A DNA stretch of 64,000 bases from Flaviaestuariibacter flavus (GCF_004337505.1 NZ_SJZI01000042.1:606388-670387), one strand, 5' to 3'. Positions 1 through 8,323 are shown, counted from the stretch's first letter. A program made the numbers and translations. Notes: generated from the sequence alone by a model not told the origin.

Positions 1-314
1 TTCCCGGCATTCCAGTGCCGGCCCGCGATGCGCTTCATATCGTCCACCACATCGCCGGCCATGGCGTAGATCTTGTCATAGCGATCCATGTCGGCGGCGG
101 TAAACCGTCGGGCGCGCTGCTGGCAGATATCCACGCCGTTCAGTTGCGCCACCTTTTGCGACAGCCGGTGCGGCGCCTCGCCCACGTGGTAGCCGTTGGT
201 GCCGGCGCTTTCCACCGTCCAACGGAGTCCGGCCGCCGCCGCCTTGTGCTTCAGAATGCCCTCTGCCAGCGGGCTGCGGCAGATATTACCGAGGCAAACC
301 ATCAGGATCTTCAT
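1..314 (-). CDS. Low-molecular-weight protein tyrosine phosphatase, partial (C-terminus outside window)
   Basis: About 104 N-terminal residues are present; the gene runs off the left edge. The protein opens MKILMVCLGNICRSPLAEG, which carries the family P-loop CX5R: Cys7 is the nucleophile and Arg13 binds phosphate, followed by Ser14. The family hydrolyses phosphotyrosine in the cytoplasm with a Cys-phosphate intermediate. The general-acid Asp loop lies beyond the window and cannot be checked. The ATG at 314 sits about 7 nt downstream of an exact -7 box, so the transcript has almost no leader. It is divergent from the TonB-like gene at 554. Confidence 0.93.
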   Translation of the reverse strand, partial: MKILMVCLGNICRSPLAEGILKHKAAAAGLRWTVESAGTNGYHVGEAPHRLSQKVAQLNGVDICQQRARRFTAADMDRYDKIYAMAGDVVDDMKRIAGRHWNAG

Positions 315-321
315 ATCGCCG

Positions 322-329
322 CAAAGGTA
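322..329 (-). promoter_or_regulatory. -7 promoter box of the phosphatase gene
   Basis: Read on the minus strand the bases are TACCTTTG, an exact match to the Bacteroidota -7 consensus TAnnTTTG. The start codon begins 7 nt downstream, which predicts a very short or absent 5' leader. The first word of the neighbouring repeat array overlaps the box. Confidence 0.6.
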
Positions 330-501
330 ATGTGGTAATGCGGTAATGTGTGAATGCGGTAATGTGGTAATGCGGTAATGTGTGAATGCGGTAATGTGGT
401 AATGCGTGTTCGACGCCATGCTCTTTAATGTCTTCCCCCTGTTCTTCCATCCGTATTCGGCCTTCTTTTCTCACATTACCGCATTACCGGATTACCGCAT
501 T
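326..501. repeat. Inverted short-word array (GGTAATGN words) between phosphatase and tonB-like gene
   Basis: The left arm (326-405) is built of the 8-bp word GGTAATGT/C with TGTGAATGC variants. They form a 32-bp higher-order unit starting at 326, 358 and 390 (2.5 copies). The right arm (472-501) carries the same words on the other strand (CATTACCG units). A unique core of about 65 bp lies between them. The same architecture with other words recurs elsewhere in the window. Confidence 0.85.
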
Positions 502-553
502 GTTTTCTGTGGATTTCGAAACGCCCCTGCATCCCATAGAAAACCCCACTGCC

Positions 554-1372
554 ATGACCCACTTCGACATTCAGAAAGCATCCCTGCTCGACCTGTTGTT
601 TGAGCAGCGCAACAAGCAGTACGGCGCCTACGTGCTTCGTAAGTATTACGCCAACCGTCTTTCGGTAGCCCTGGGACTAACGCTTACGGCCGCCTTCTCC
701 ATCTTCTTTATTGCAGGACGCCTCGGCGCACCGGGCGCTTCGGATCGCGGGAGCCTGCTTCCCGGGGAGGGTGTCGTGTTGAAAACCTTTGAGCTGCCGA
801 AGCCCGAAAAGCAGCCCGAAGTAACAAGGACGGTCCAGAAGAAAATGCAGACGGAGCACTACACCAAGAATATCCAGATCGTGAAAGACATCGATAAGCC
901 CGACCTGGCGCGGATCGATGCGCTCGATAAAGCAGTCATCGGCGGTCACCAGGCGACAGGCGATGTGCCGACGGCCGATGTGCACGTGGACCTGCCGGTA
1001 GGGCCGAAAGTAGTGGCCCCGCCAGTTACGCCGCCGGCCCCTCCGGAAGAACCCACCTTCGTTCCGAATCCTTCGGAGGCGCCGCAGTTCCCCGGCGGTG
1101 ACGCCGCCTGGCGCGGATACCTCGGCAAGATGCTTACGACGCCATCCGATATGGAAGCCGGCGAGAAACGCTCGGTGCTGGTGCGCTTCCTCGTATCGGA
1201 AGAAGGTGTGGTGACCGGCTTCCAGATCCTGCGCTCGGGCGGCGCCTCTTTCGACAACGAGGTGCTCCGCGTGCTGCGCCGCATGCCCCGCTGGAAGCCT
1301 GCGCGGCAGAATGGCCGCGCCGTGGCCACCGCCTTCCAGCAACCCGTCACCTTCCAGGCCCCCGAAGAGTAG
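554..1372 (+). CDS. TonB-family energy transducer
   Basis: 272 residues. It begins with the Bacteroidota TonB N-terminus (LLDLLFEQRNKQYGAYVLRK), then one membrane helix at about 36-56 and a charged and Pro-rich periplasmic linker (about 80-175, with PPVTPPAPPEEP). The C-terminal TonB domain (about 177-268) contains PQFPGGDAAW, MPRWKPARQNGR and VTFQ. TonB couples the ExbB/ExbD proton channel to outer-membrane receptors. An open frame extends upstream to 428, but that part translates the repeat array, so the ATG at 554 is chosen. It leads a likely operon with the next two genes. A second TonB protein is encoded at 22779. Confidence 0.9.
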   Translation: MTHFDIQKASLLDLLFEQRNKQYGAYVLRKYYANRLSVALGLTLTAAFSIFFIAGRLGAPGASDRGSLLPGEGVVLKTFELPKPEKQPEVTRTVQKKMQTEHYTKNIQIVKDIDKPDLARIDALDKAVIGGHQATGDVPTADVHVDLPVGPKVVAPPVTPPAPPEEPTFVPNPSEAPQFPGGDAAWRGYLGKMLTTPSDMEAGEKRSVLVRFLVSEEGVVTGFQILRSGGASFDNEVLRVLRRMPRWKPARQNGRAVATAFQQPVTFQAPEE

Positions 1373-1443
1373 AAGGGACGGCAGCCCGGTTTTTGCAACT
1401 TGGAAGCGAAAATTGCCTAATTTGCCCAACCCAACAGGAATCA

Positions 1444-1686
1444 ATGGTAGAAGAGTACGAAAAGAAACGCCGCCGCCAGGTCGGCACCATGCGCGCGATC
1501 ATGGACTATGCCATGGGGATCGTGTTTGTGCTGGTAGGGCTCTTCTTTTTCTATGCTTTTTTTACCAAAACGCCGATCATGGGCCGCGAGCCCGGCGGGC
1601 TTGACGTAGCCATCGGCGTCCTGTTTGTGGTATATGGAGTTTGGCGCGTTTATCGCGGCTATAGGAAGAATTACTTTAAGGAATGA
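1444..1686 (+). CDS. Small membrane protein, two helices
   Basis: 80 residues starting MVEEYEKKRRRQVGTM. There is a basic amphipathic N-terminus, a hydrophobic helix at about 19-38 (MGIVFVLVGLFFFYAFF), a short loop and a second helix at about 52-68, followed by a basic tail. The function is unknown. Its stop overlaps the start of the PstS-like gene by 4 bases (ATGA), which indicates translational coupling. The frame is open upstream to 1393, but the ATG at 1444 gives the expected soluble N-terminus. Confidence 0.75.
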   Translation: MVEEYEKKRRRQVGTMRAIMDYAMGIVFVLVGLFFFYAFFTKTPIMGREPGGLDVAIGVLFVVYGVWRVYRGYRKNYFKE

Positions 1687-2621
1687 TGAACGGCACCCGG
1701 ATGGCGCGATTTGGCAACCGATTACTGGCTTTACTATTGGCAGGAGCCCTGCTCACCGGCTGCGGTGGGGAGCGCGATCCTGATGAGCCGACAGATACCC
1801 GCACAAGCGGCACGATCCATATCAGTGCCGACGAGTCTTTCCGTCCCGTCATCGACTCGGAGATCCGGGTATTTGAAGCCTTGCATCCCGGCACCCATAT
1901 CATCCCCCATTATAAGCCCGAGGCTGAGTGCTTCCGCGACTTCGGGGTCGACTCCATCCGCTGCGTCATCGCCACCCGCGCCTACAGCCCGCAGGAAAAG
2001 GCCTTTATCAACGATTCGCTGAAAACCGAAGTATCCTACAACGTGGCGGCCTACGACGCCATCGCGGTGATCGTTCACCCTTCCTCCAAAGACACGCTCT
2101 TTACCCTTCCCGAGATCCGCGACCTGCTTACCGGCAAGTCGCAACGCGGTCTGCGCCCGGTGATGGATGGCCTCAAGGCTACCAGCACGGTGCGCTTCCT
2201 GATGGACTCGGTGCTCCGCGGCGCCCCACTCGGCGCCAACGTAACGGCGGCCGATAACAGCGCCGGCGTGATCGATTATGTGTCGCGCAACCCCGACGCT
2301 GTCGGCTTTCTCGGGGTCAGCTGGGTGGGCAACCCGCAGGATAGTACCCAGCTCAGCTACCTGAGCCGCATCAAGGTGGCGCTGCTACAGGATGCCAAAG
2401 ACACGGCCCGCTTCGTGTGGCCCGCCCAGTACAATATCTGGTATAAGCGTTACCCGCTCCGGCGCGACCTCGTGGTAGTACTCAAGGAACGTCACAATGG
2501 CCTCGGCCATGGTTTTGCGAATTATCTGACCACTACCAGCGGCCAGATGGTGTTTAACCGCGCCTTCCTGATGCCCGCGATGATGAACTTCCAGGTGCGC
2601 TCGGCGGAGGTAAAGGAATAG
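1683..2621 (+). CDS. PstS-like substrate-binding lipoprotein
   Basis: 312 residues. The signal peptide ends in the lipobox LLTGC with the lipidated Cys at 27. The remainder is a periplasmic phosphate-binding-like domain (FRPVIDSEIRVFEALHPG near 50-70; VIDYVSRNPDAVGFLGVSW near 195-215) of the kind found in PstS. No pstCAB permease or ATPase genes are nearby, so it may act as a stand-alone phosphate or anion sensor rather than as a transporter subunit. It overlaps the upstream membrane-protein gene by 4 bases and is followed by the TPR gene after an inverted repeat. Confidence 0.85.
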   Translation: MMNGTRMARFGNRLLALLLAGALLTGCGGERDPDEPTDTRTSGTIHISADESFRPVIDSEIRVFEALHPGTHIIPHYKPEAECFRDFGVDSIRCVIATRAYSPQEKAFINDSLKTEVSYNVAAYDAIAVIVHPSSKDTLFTLPEIRDLLTGKSQRGLRPVMDGLKATSTVRFLMDSVLRGAPLGANVTAADNSAGVIDYVSRNPDAVGFLGVSWVGNPQDSTQLSYLSRIKVALLQDAKDTARFVWPAQYNIWYKRYPLRRDLVVVLKERHNGLGHGFANYLTTTSGQMVFNRAFLMPAMMNFQVRSAEVKE

Positions 2622-2631
2622 TTGCACAGGC

Positions 2632-2693
2632 ATTGAAGGTTGTTAATGAAGGGATTAATTAAGTGTTAGAACTTCAACCTTAACAACCTTTAG
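2632..2693. repeat. Inverted short-word repeat downstream of pstS-like gene
   Basis: AAGGTTGTTAA at 2636-2646 is repeated perfectly inverted at 2680-2690. Both arms carry extra related words (TTGAAGG and TTCAACC). A spacer of about 30 bases separates them. It could end the pstS-like transcript, but it lacks a clear T-tract and resembles the other word arrays in the window. Confidence 0.7.
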
Positions 2694-2747
2694 GTAAACT
2701 AAAGAACAAAATTTGAGCTCTTACTAAAAACGAAAAAGAAACGGATC

Positions 2748-4442
2748 ATGAAGAAATCAGCCATTGTTTTGTTGCTTGCTGTGTTTTTCGCACTCGGTGC
2801 GGGCGCCCAGTCGGTTCAGGAGGGGATAGGTCACCTCTACGCCGACCGTACCGCCAGCGCCAAAAGCACCTTTGAGCGGATCCTGTCGGCTAACCCGAAC
2901 AACATCGAAGCCATTTACTGGCTGGGCCAGACATACCTCCAGCTCAATCAGCCCGCGGAAGCGCGCAACGTTTACCAGAAAGCCCTTTCCACCAACGGGA
3001 ATGCGCCCCTGCTGCTTGCCGGTATGGGCCACGTACTCCTGGTTGAAAATAAAGCCGGCGAAGCCCGCCAGCAATTTGAAACCGCCATCAACCTGAGCCG
3101 CGGCAAAAAGGGTGAAGACCCCGCCGTGCTCAACGCCATCGGCCGCGCCAACGTGGAAACCACGAACGGCGATGTAGCCTACGGCCTCGCCAAGCTCCAG
3201 CAGGCTGCCCAGCTGGCGCCTACCAATGCGGATATCCAGATCAACCTCGGTAACGCCTACCGCCGCGCCAAGGAAGGTGGCCAGGCTGTAAAGGCCTACA
3301 CCGCCGCCGCCGCCAACGGCATGCCGGCCGTAGCTTACTACCGCATGGCCCGCATCTACGAAACCCAGCGCAACTGGGACGTGGTGACCGAGAACCTCAA
3401 CCGCGCCATTGCCGCCGACCCCAAATTCGGCCCGGCTTACCTGCGCCAATACAACTATAACCTGTTCTACAAGCAGGACTTCAACGCGGCCGAAGACTGG
3501 GCCCGCAAGTACGTGGCCGTGGCCGACCCGAGCATCCAGAACGAAGTGTTCGGCGCCCAGACCGCCTTCCTGCAGAAGAACTACGATAAGGCCATTGAAA
3601 TAGGCAACCGCATCATTACCCAGAGCGGCAGCACGCCCGCCAGCCCCGGTGTTTACCGACTGATGGCCTACTCTTATGTAGAAGGCAAGAAAGACACCGC
3701 TGCGGCCCGCAAGTATGTTGATCAGCTGTTTGCAACCGCCAAGGGCGACGAGCTTGTTGCCAAAGACTACACCCTGAAGGCAACGATCTATTCGAAAGAA
3801 GACCCGGCCCAGGTGGTAAATATTTATATGGATGCAGCAAACGATGACACTACCCTGCGCAACAAGCTCCTGATTCTCCAGGAAGCCGTTGACTGGGCCA
3901 AAACCAACAACCGCAAGGTTGCCGAGGGCGATCTCCGCCTGGCCCTGCATCGCCTCAACCCCAACTCGAGCCCGGCCGGCCTCTTCCAGATTGGTCTGCC
4001 GTACTACCAGGGCGCAGCCTTCGTGAAGGCCGACAGCGTATTCCAGGCTTACAGCCGCGCGCTTCCCGACTCGATCTATGGTTACCTCTGGAGCGCCCGT
4101 GCCCTCGCCAATATCGACACCACGGGTAAGCAAGGCCTGGCGGTTCCCCAGTACGAGCAGGTGCTCCGCGTATCGTCGGCGGACAAAGCCCGCCTCGGCA
4201 TCTATGGCTACGAAGCGGCTACCAACCTCGCCAACTACTACGTGAACGAGAAGAACGACCGCGTCAAAGGAGCTGAAATGCTCCGCAAGGCACTCGAGTT
4301 CGACCCGAGCAAGCAGGCACAGCTGGAGCCGGTTATCAAGCGGCTTGAATCTGCGCCGGCCCGGCCCGCAGCCCCCTCGAAGCCCGCGGCACCCACGAAA
4401 GTGAAGACTGCGCCCAATAAAACGAAAGTGAAAAAAGGATAA
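2748..4442 (+). CDS. Secreted tetratricopeptide-repeat protein
   Basis: 564 residues. There is a signal peptide (about 1-20, ending GAGAQS). It is followed by a long run of TPR helix pairs, recognisable as NPNNIEAIYWLGQTYLQLNQPAEARNV-type units at about 50-240 and again at 400-530. A Pro/Ala/Lys-rich basic tail of about 30 residues ends in KVKKG. TPR arrays are protein-binding scaffolds; the position after a TonB-like and a PstS-like gene suggests a periplasmic role, which is inference. A strong terminator follows. Confidence 0.85.
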   Translation: MKKSAIVLLLAVFFALGAGAQSVQEGIGHLYADRTASAKSTFERILSANPNNIEAIYWLGQTYLQLNQPAEARNVYQKALSTNGNAPLLLAGMGHVLLVENKAGEARQQFETAINLSRGKKGEDPAVLNAIGRANVETTNGDVAYGLAKLQQAAQLAPTNADIQINLGNAYRRAKEGGQAVKAYTAAAANGMPAVAYYRMARIYETQRNWDVVTENLNRAIAADPKFGPAYLRQYNYNLFYKQDFNAAEDWARKYVAVADPSIQNEVFGAQTAFLQKNYDKAIEIGNRIITQSGSTPASPGVYRLMAYSYVEGKKDTAAARKYVDQLFATAKGDELVAKDYTLKATIYSKEDPAQVVNIYMDAANDDTTLRNKLLILQEAVDWAKTNNRKVAEGDLRLALHRLNPNSSPAGLFQIGLPYYQGAAFVKADSVFQAYSRALPDSIYGYLWSARALANIDTTGKQGLAVPQYEQVLRVSSADKARLGIYGYEAATNLANYYVNEKNDRVKGAEMLRKALEFDPSKQAQLEPVIKRLESAPARPAAPSKPAAPTKVKTAPNKTKVKKG

Positions 4443-4557
4443 CACGCGGAAACCGCGGAAACCACGATAGTTCAGACAGAAGTCCCGCTTGGCGGGACTT
4501 CTTTATTTTTCAGCGTTTTCAGCGTTTTTCGCGTGCGAAACCGCGGTTTTTTGCCTC
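4442..4557. repeat. Word array around terminator (CGCGGAAAC words)
   Basis: The left arm (4442-4466) repeats ACGCGGAAACC-type words. The right arm (about 4508-4557) carries the related words TCAGCGTTTTCAGCG and AAACCGCGG in the opposite sense. The terminator hairpin sits in the core. The layout matches the elements at 35501-35676 and 36730-36903. Confidence 0.6.
4478..4510 (+). terminator. Intrinsic terminator after the TPR gene
   Basis: A perfect 11-bp stem (4478-4488 with 4492-4502, AGAAGTCCCGC and its complement) has a 3-base loop and is followed by TTATTTTT. It separates the TPR gene from the nuo operon. Confidence 0.88.
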
Positions 4558-4591
4558 AAAATATTCACGCTCCAGATTGATGGCTGTACTG

Positions 4592-4599
4592 TATTTTTG
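4592..4599 (+). promoter_or_regulatory. -7 promoter box of the nuo operon
   Basis: TATTTTTG matches TAnnTTTG exactly, 18 nt upstream of the nuoA ATG and downstream of a terminator. This is the only convincing promoter seen for the 14-kb operon. No TTG at the usual -33 spacing was found. Confidence 0.6.
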
Positions 4600-4617
4600 C
4601 CGCCGATTCAACAGCCT

Positions 4618-5028
4618 ATGTTCCATTTGCTTCAAGCCGACATTACCCGTGCCGTCCGCGACGTCAACAGCGCCGGCAGCTACCTGCCCGTGGCGCTCCA
4701 GTTTCTCTTCGCCGCCGGCATGATCGGTACCCTGATGGCCGTGACCCACCTGCTGGGCCCCAAGCGCAAGACGGCCGACAAGCTCGCCAACTTCACCTCC
4801 GGTATCGAAAGCCATGGCGACGCCCGCCAGCCGATGGCCATCAAGTATTTCCTGGTGGCGATCCTGTTTGTGCTTTTCGACGTGGAAGTGATCTTTTTCT
4901 ATCCCTACGCGGTTAATTTCAAAGGGCTCGGTTGGAGCGGTTTTTGGGCTGTAGTGATGTTCGTCGCGTTCTTCCTTTGCGGGTTTATTTATATCGTGAA
5001 GAAGGGTGCGCTGAAGTGGGAAGACTAG
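4618..5028 (+). CDS. nuoA: NADH-quinone oxidoreductase subunit A
   Basis: 136 residues starting MFHLLQADITRAV. Three membrane helices are visible (about 20-45, 78-98 and 105-128), with the conserved FDVEVIFFYPYA segment in the second. NuoA is a membrane-arm subunit at the quinone-site end of complex I. The open frame extends upstream to 4489, but that portion lies in the terminator and promoter, so the ATG at 4618 is chosen. It is the first gene of the nuo operon. Confidence 0.97.
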   Translation: MFHLLQADITRAVRDVNSAGSYLPVALQFLFAAGMIGTLMAVTHLLGPKRKTADKLANFTSGIESHGDARQPMAIKYFLVAILFVLFDVEVIFFYPYAVNFKGLGWSGFWAVVMFVAFFLCGFIYIVKKGALKWED

Positions 5029-5106
5029 TTCATCCGCAGAAGGGCGCCGTGCGGACCGGACTTTGACAATCGCGCGCTCTTTTGCAAAAGTTAAAAAGAA
5101 GAATTT

Positions 5107-5691
5107 ATGGCACGTCCTGTTTCCTATAATATCAACGAAAAGCCGCTGGAGAAAGACATCTCGCTGGTGGATATGCCCGACGGCTACCAGGGTGAAGGTT
5201 TTTTCGCCCAGAAGCTGAGTGAGGCTGTGGGCCTTGCCCGCAAGAACTCCATCTGGCCCCTTCCTTTCGCTACTTCCTGCTGCGGTATTGAATTCATGGC
5301 CACCATGGCCTCCCACTACGACCTGGCCCGCTTCGGCGCCGAGCGCCTCGGCTTCTCGCCCCGCCAGTGCGACCTGCTGATGGTGATGGGCACCATCTCG
5401 AAAAAGATGGCACCCGTGGTGCGCCAGGTATACCTCCAGATGGCCGAGCCCCGCTGGGTGATGGCGGTAGGCGCCTGCGCCTGCTCCGGCGGCGTGTTCG
5501 ACTCCTACAGCGTGCTGCAGGGCATCGACCAGGTGGTTCCGGTAGACGTTTACGTTCCCGGCTGCCCCCCGCGCCCCGAGGCGATCATCGACGGCATCCT
5601 CCGCATCCAGGACCTGGTGGGCAAGGAAAGCCTGCGCCGCCGCAACTCCGAACATTATCAAAAGCTCCTGGCGAGCTACGGTATTCAATAA
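5107..5691 (+). CDS. nuoB: NADH-quinone oxidoreductase subunit B
   Basis: 194 residues. It carries the N2 cluster ligands: the tandem Cys58-Cys59 in [10 protein letters not shown], Cys124 in GACACSGG and Cys153 in VPGCPPRPE. NuoB holds the terminal [4Fe-4S] cluster that passes electrons to quinone at the peripheral/membrane-arm interface. Length is normal. A palindromic repeat lies between its stop and nuoC. Confidence 0.98.
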   Translation: MARPVSYNINEKPLEKDISLVDMPDGYQGEGFFAQKLSEAVGLARKNSIWPLPFATSCCGIEFMATMASHYDLARFGAERLGFSPRQCDLLMVMGTISKKMAPVVRQVYLQMAEPRWVMAVGACACSGGVFDSYSVLQGIDQVVPVDVYVPGCPPRPEAIIDGILRIQDLVGKESLRRRNSEHYQKLLASYGIQ

Positions 5692-5696
5692 AAACA

Positions 5697-5740
5697 CTCC
5701 GGGCTCCCCTTCCCATCGGGAAGGGGCCGGGGGATGGGTC
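5697..5740 (+). repeat. GC-rich palindromic element P1
   Basis: CCCCTTCCC (5706-5714) pairs with GGGAAGGGG (5718-5726) and is followed by the tail CCGGGGGATGGGT. The stem plus GGCCGGGGG tail is shared with four other copies in this window (34803, 34971, 43851 and 44414). This copy lies inside the nuo operon directly before nuoC. Confidence 0.75.
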
Positions 5741-5742
5741 TT

Positions 5743-6312
5743 ATGGCATTGACAAACGAACAAGTACAACAGCAGCTCCTGGAGCGTTTCGGCGACAAGG
5801 TGAAGGCCTTCGAGGAACCCTATGGCATGCTGACCTTCGAAGCCGACCGCGATCAGAACATCGCGGTGCTTCAGTATTTATACGAGAACGGCTTCCGCTT
5901 TCTCACCGACCTCACCGCGGTGCACTACCCGGCCTACGCGGGCCGCGAGCTTGCGGTGGTATACCACGTGCACAACCTGGTAGAGAACTTCCGCCTGCGC
6001 TTCAAGGTGTTCGCACCCGTGGCGCAGCCCGACGTGCAGAGTGCCACGGTGCTTTATGAAAGCGCCAACTGGCAGGAGCGCGAGGCCTACGATTTCTATG
6101 GGGTCAACTTCACCGGGCATCCCAACCTGAAGCGGATTCAGAACGTGGATGAGATGGACTACTTCCCGCAGCGCAAGGAGTTCCCGCTCGAAGACCAGAC
6201 CCGCATCGACAAGGACGACGAGATGTTCGGCCGCGGCGGCTCCTTCGACTTCGGCAACCGCCGCGAAGACGGAGCGCCGACGCTGCACACGCTGCCGGAG
6301 AGCGAAAAATAA
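5743..6312 (+). CDS. nuoC: NADH-quinone oxidoreductase subunit C
   Basis: 189 residues from the ATG at 5743 (MALTNEQVQQQ). The ATG at 5734 falls inside palindromic repeat P1, so it is less likely. The 30-kDa subunit signature is present as EREAYDFYGVNFTGHPNLKRI. The C-terminus is a short polar tail after FDFGNRR. NuoC is a peripheral-arm subunit beside NuoD and is not fused to it here. Confidence 0.97.
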   Translation: MALTNEQVQQQLLERFGDKVKAFEEPYGMLTFEADRDQNIAVLQYLYENGFRFLTDLTAVHYPAYAGRELAVVYHVHNLVENFRLRFKVFAPVAQPDVQSATVLYESANWQEREAYDFYGVNFTGHPNLKRIQNVDEMDYFPQRKEFPLEDQTRIDKDDEMFGRGGSFDFGNRREDGAPTLHTLPESEK

Positions 6313-6431
6313 CGCTTCGGCATACTTCGCAGGTCACTCTTCGGCAGGCTCAGAGTGACAGGCCTTACCAAACGAAGAGCCCGCAATGTCAGGCCGAGCT
6401 TGCCGACGCCTACGACACAAACGACGATAAC

Positions 6432-7667
6432 ATGGCTACGAACACACCATATTCCCATATCCCGCTTCCCGAAGGCTCTATCGAGAAGGAAACGACCACC
6501 ATCAACCTCGGGCCGACGCACCCCGCCACGCACGGCGTGTTCCAGAACATCCTGGAGCTCGACGGCGAAAAGATCGTGTCGGCGGAGCAGACGATCGGTT
6601 ATATCCACCGCGCCTTTGAGAAGATCGCCGAGCGCCGCCCCCTGTACCAGATCACCCCGCTGACCGACCGCCTCAACTACTGCTCGGCGCCGATCAACAA
6701 CATGGGCTGGCACATGACCTGCGAAAAGCTGCTGGGCATCCAGACGCCGAAGCGTGTGGACTACCTCCGCGTCATCATCATGGAGCTCGCCCGCATCGCC
6801 GACCACATCATCTGCAACTCCGTAATCGGGGTAGACACCGGCGCCTTTACCGGCTTCCTTTACGTGATGCAGTACCGCGAGCTCATTTACGAGATCTGGG
6901 AAGAAGTGTGCGGCTCGCGCCTGACGACCAATATCGGTCGCATCGGCGGCTTCGAGCGCGACTTCAACGATATCGCCTTTACCAAGCTCGAGAAATTCCT
7001 CGACGAGTTCCCGGCCGTGCTGAAGGAGTTCGAAAGCCTCTTTACCCGCAACCGCATCTTCATGGAGCGCACCATCGGCGCCGGCCCCATCTCGGGCGAG
7101 CGCGCGCTCAACTACGGCTTCACCGGGCCCAACCTGCGCGCCGCGGGCGTCGACTACGACGTGCGCGTGCACACCCCTTACAGCTCTTACCAGGATTTCG
7201 AATTCAGCATTCCCACCGGCAACACCGGCGACTGCTACGACCGCTTCCTGGTGCGCAACGGCGAGATGTGGGAATCGATTTCCATCATCCGCCAGGCTTA
7301 CCGCAAGCTGCAGGATATGAAAGGCGACGAGGCGGGCATCTACCATGCCGACGTGCCGGAATACTACCTCCCCGAGAAGAAGGACGTATACACCAAGATG
7401 GAAGCCCTCATCTACCACTTCAAGATCGTGATGGGTGAGATCGACATTCCGCCGGGCGAGGTATACCACAGCGTGGAAGGCGGCAACGGTGAGCTGGGCT
7501 TCTACCTCATTTCCGACGGAGGCCGCACGCCTTACCGCCTGCACTTCCGCCGTCCCTGCTTCGTCTACTACCAGGCCTACGAAGAACTGGTAAAAGGTTC
7601 GATGCTCTCCGACGCCATTATCGTGATGTCGTCGCTGAACCTCATCGCCGGCGAGATGGACGGGTAA
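6432..7667 (+). CDS. nuoD: NADH-quinone oxidoreductase subunit D
   Basis: 411 residues. The 49-kDa subunit motifs are present: GPTHPATHGVF near 27-37, an ERRPLYQ loop, and GERALNYGFTGPNLRAAG near 220. The C-terminus ends SLNLIAGEMDG. NuoD forms the quinone pocket with NuoB. A 119-bp spacer separates it from nuoC and contains a CTCTTCGGCAGGCTCAGAGT-type word. Confidence 0.98.
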   Translation: MATNTPYSHIPLPEGSIEKETTTINLGPTHPATHGVFQNILELDGEKIVSAEQTIGYIHRAFEKIAERRPLYQITPLTDRLNYCSAPINNMGWHMTCEKLLGIQTPKRVDYLRVIIMELARIADHIICNSVIGVDTGAFTGFLYVMQYRELIYEIWEEVCGSRLTTNIGRIGGFERDFNDIAFTKLEKFLDEFPAVLKEFESLFTRNRIFMERTIGAGPISGERALNYGFTGPNLRAAGVDYDVRVHTPYSSYQDFEFSIPTGNTGDCYDRFLVRNGEMWESISIIRQAYRKLQDMKGDEAGIYHADVPEYYLPEKKDVYTKMEALIYHFKIVMGEIDIPPGEVYHSVEGGNGELGFYLISDGGRTPYRLHFRRPCFVYYQAYEELVKGSMLSDAIIVMSSLNLIAGEMDG

Positions 7668-7670
7668 GAA

Positions 7671-7814
7671 ATCTTTAGATCTTGGATCTCAGGATCTCGG
7701 ATCTGTTGTAGTGAAGTAAATGTGCTGATAGAATTGTGGTTTGGTGAGTGGGAAGGATGGTTTGAACAGAAGACACCTTACCAATTAACCAATAGACCAA
7801 TTAACTAATAAACC
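7671..7814. repeat. Two short-word arrays between nuoD and nuoE
   Basis: 7671-7704 repeats AGATCTTGGATCTC-type words and begins 4 bases after the nuoD stop. 7781-7814 repeats CCAATTAACCAATAGA-type words and runs up to the nuoE start. The second family recurs at 23654-23677 (opposite strand) and 59164-59198. The 75 bases between them show no clear feature. Confidence 0.7.
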
Positions 7815-7824
7815 GTTTTTGACC

Positions 7825-8322
7825 GTGACGTTTTCTGAAGAGAAACTCAATAAAGTACGCGAGATCGTGGCGCGCTACCCGCAGGGGCAGCAGAAGAGCG
7901 CCCTGATTCCGGTGCTGCACCTGGCACAGGAAGCCAACAGCGGCTGGCTGTCGGCCGAGGCCATGGACTACGTTGCCTCCCTGCTCGATCTGAAACCGAT
8001 CGAGGTGTACGAGGTGGCTACTTTCTACAGCATGTTCAACCTGAAGCCGGTGGGCAAATACCTCTTCGAGGTGTGCCAGACCGGGCCCTGCATGCTCAAC
8101 GGCTCCGACGACATCATTGCCTATATCAAGGAAAAACTGAACATCGGGATCGGTGAAACCACCACCGACGGAATGTTCACGCTCAAAACCGTGGAGTGCC
8201 TCGGCGCCTGCGGCTATGCGCCGATGATGCAGCTCGGTAAGTTCTACAAAGAGCACCTCACCCGGGAGAAGGTGGATGCCATTATTGACGAATGCCGCCG
8301 CAACGCGGTTCAAAACAATTAA
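7825..8322 (+). CDS. nuoE: NADH-quinone oxidoreductase subunit E
   Basis: 165 residues from GTG at 7825 (MTFSEEKLNKVRE). TTG at 7819 is the alternative start; no ATG is available. It has a thioredoxin-like fold with four [2Fe-2S] ligands in CQTGPC and CLGAC. It binds the N1a cluster in the NADH-input module with NuoF. The next gene starts one base after its stop. Confidence 0.96.
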   Translation: MTFSEEKLNKVREIVARYPQGQQKSALIPVLHLAQEANSGWLSAEAMDYVASLLDLKPIEVYEVATFYSMFNLKPVGKYLFEVCQTGPCMLNGSDDIIAYIKEKLNIGIGETTTDGMFTLKTVECLGACGYAPMMQLGKFYKEHLTREKVDAIIDECRRNAVQNN

Positions 8323-8323
8323 G

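Noticed and set aside
326..405. CRISPR array
   Set aside because: Units are 8 bp in a 32-bp higher-order repeat without unique spacers, and no cas gene is present in the window.
428..553. N-terminal extension of the TonB-like protein
   Set aside because: These codons translate the inverted word array; the family N-terminus begins at 554.
2757..4445. 562-codon minus-strand frame opposite the TPR gene
   Set aside because: The plus strand encodes a signal peptide and TPR repeats; the minus frame mirrors codon bias only.
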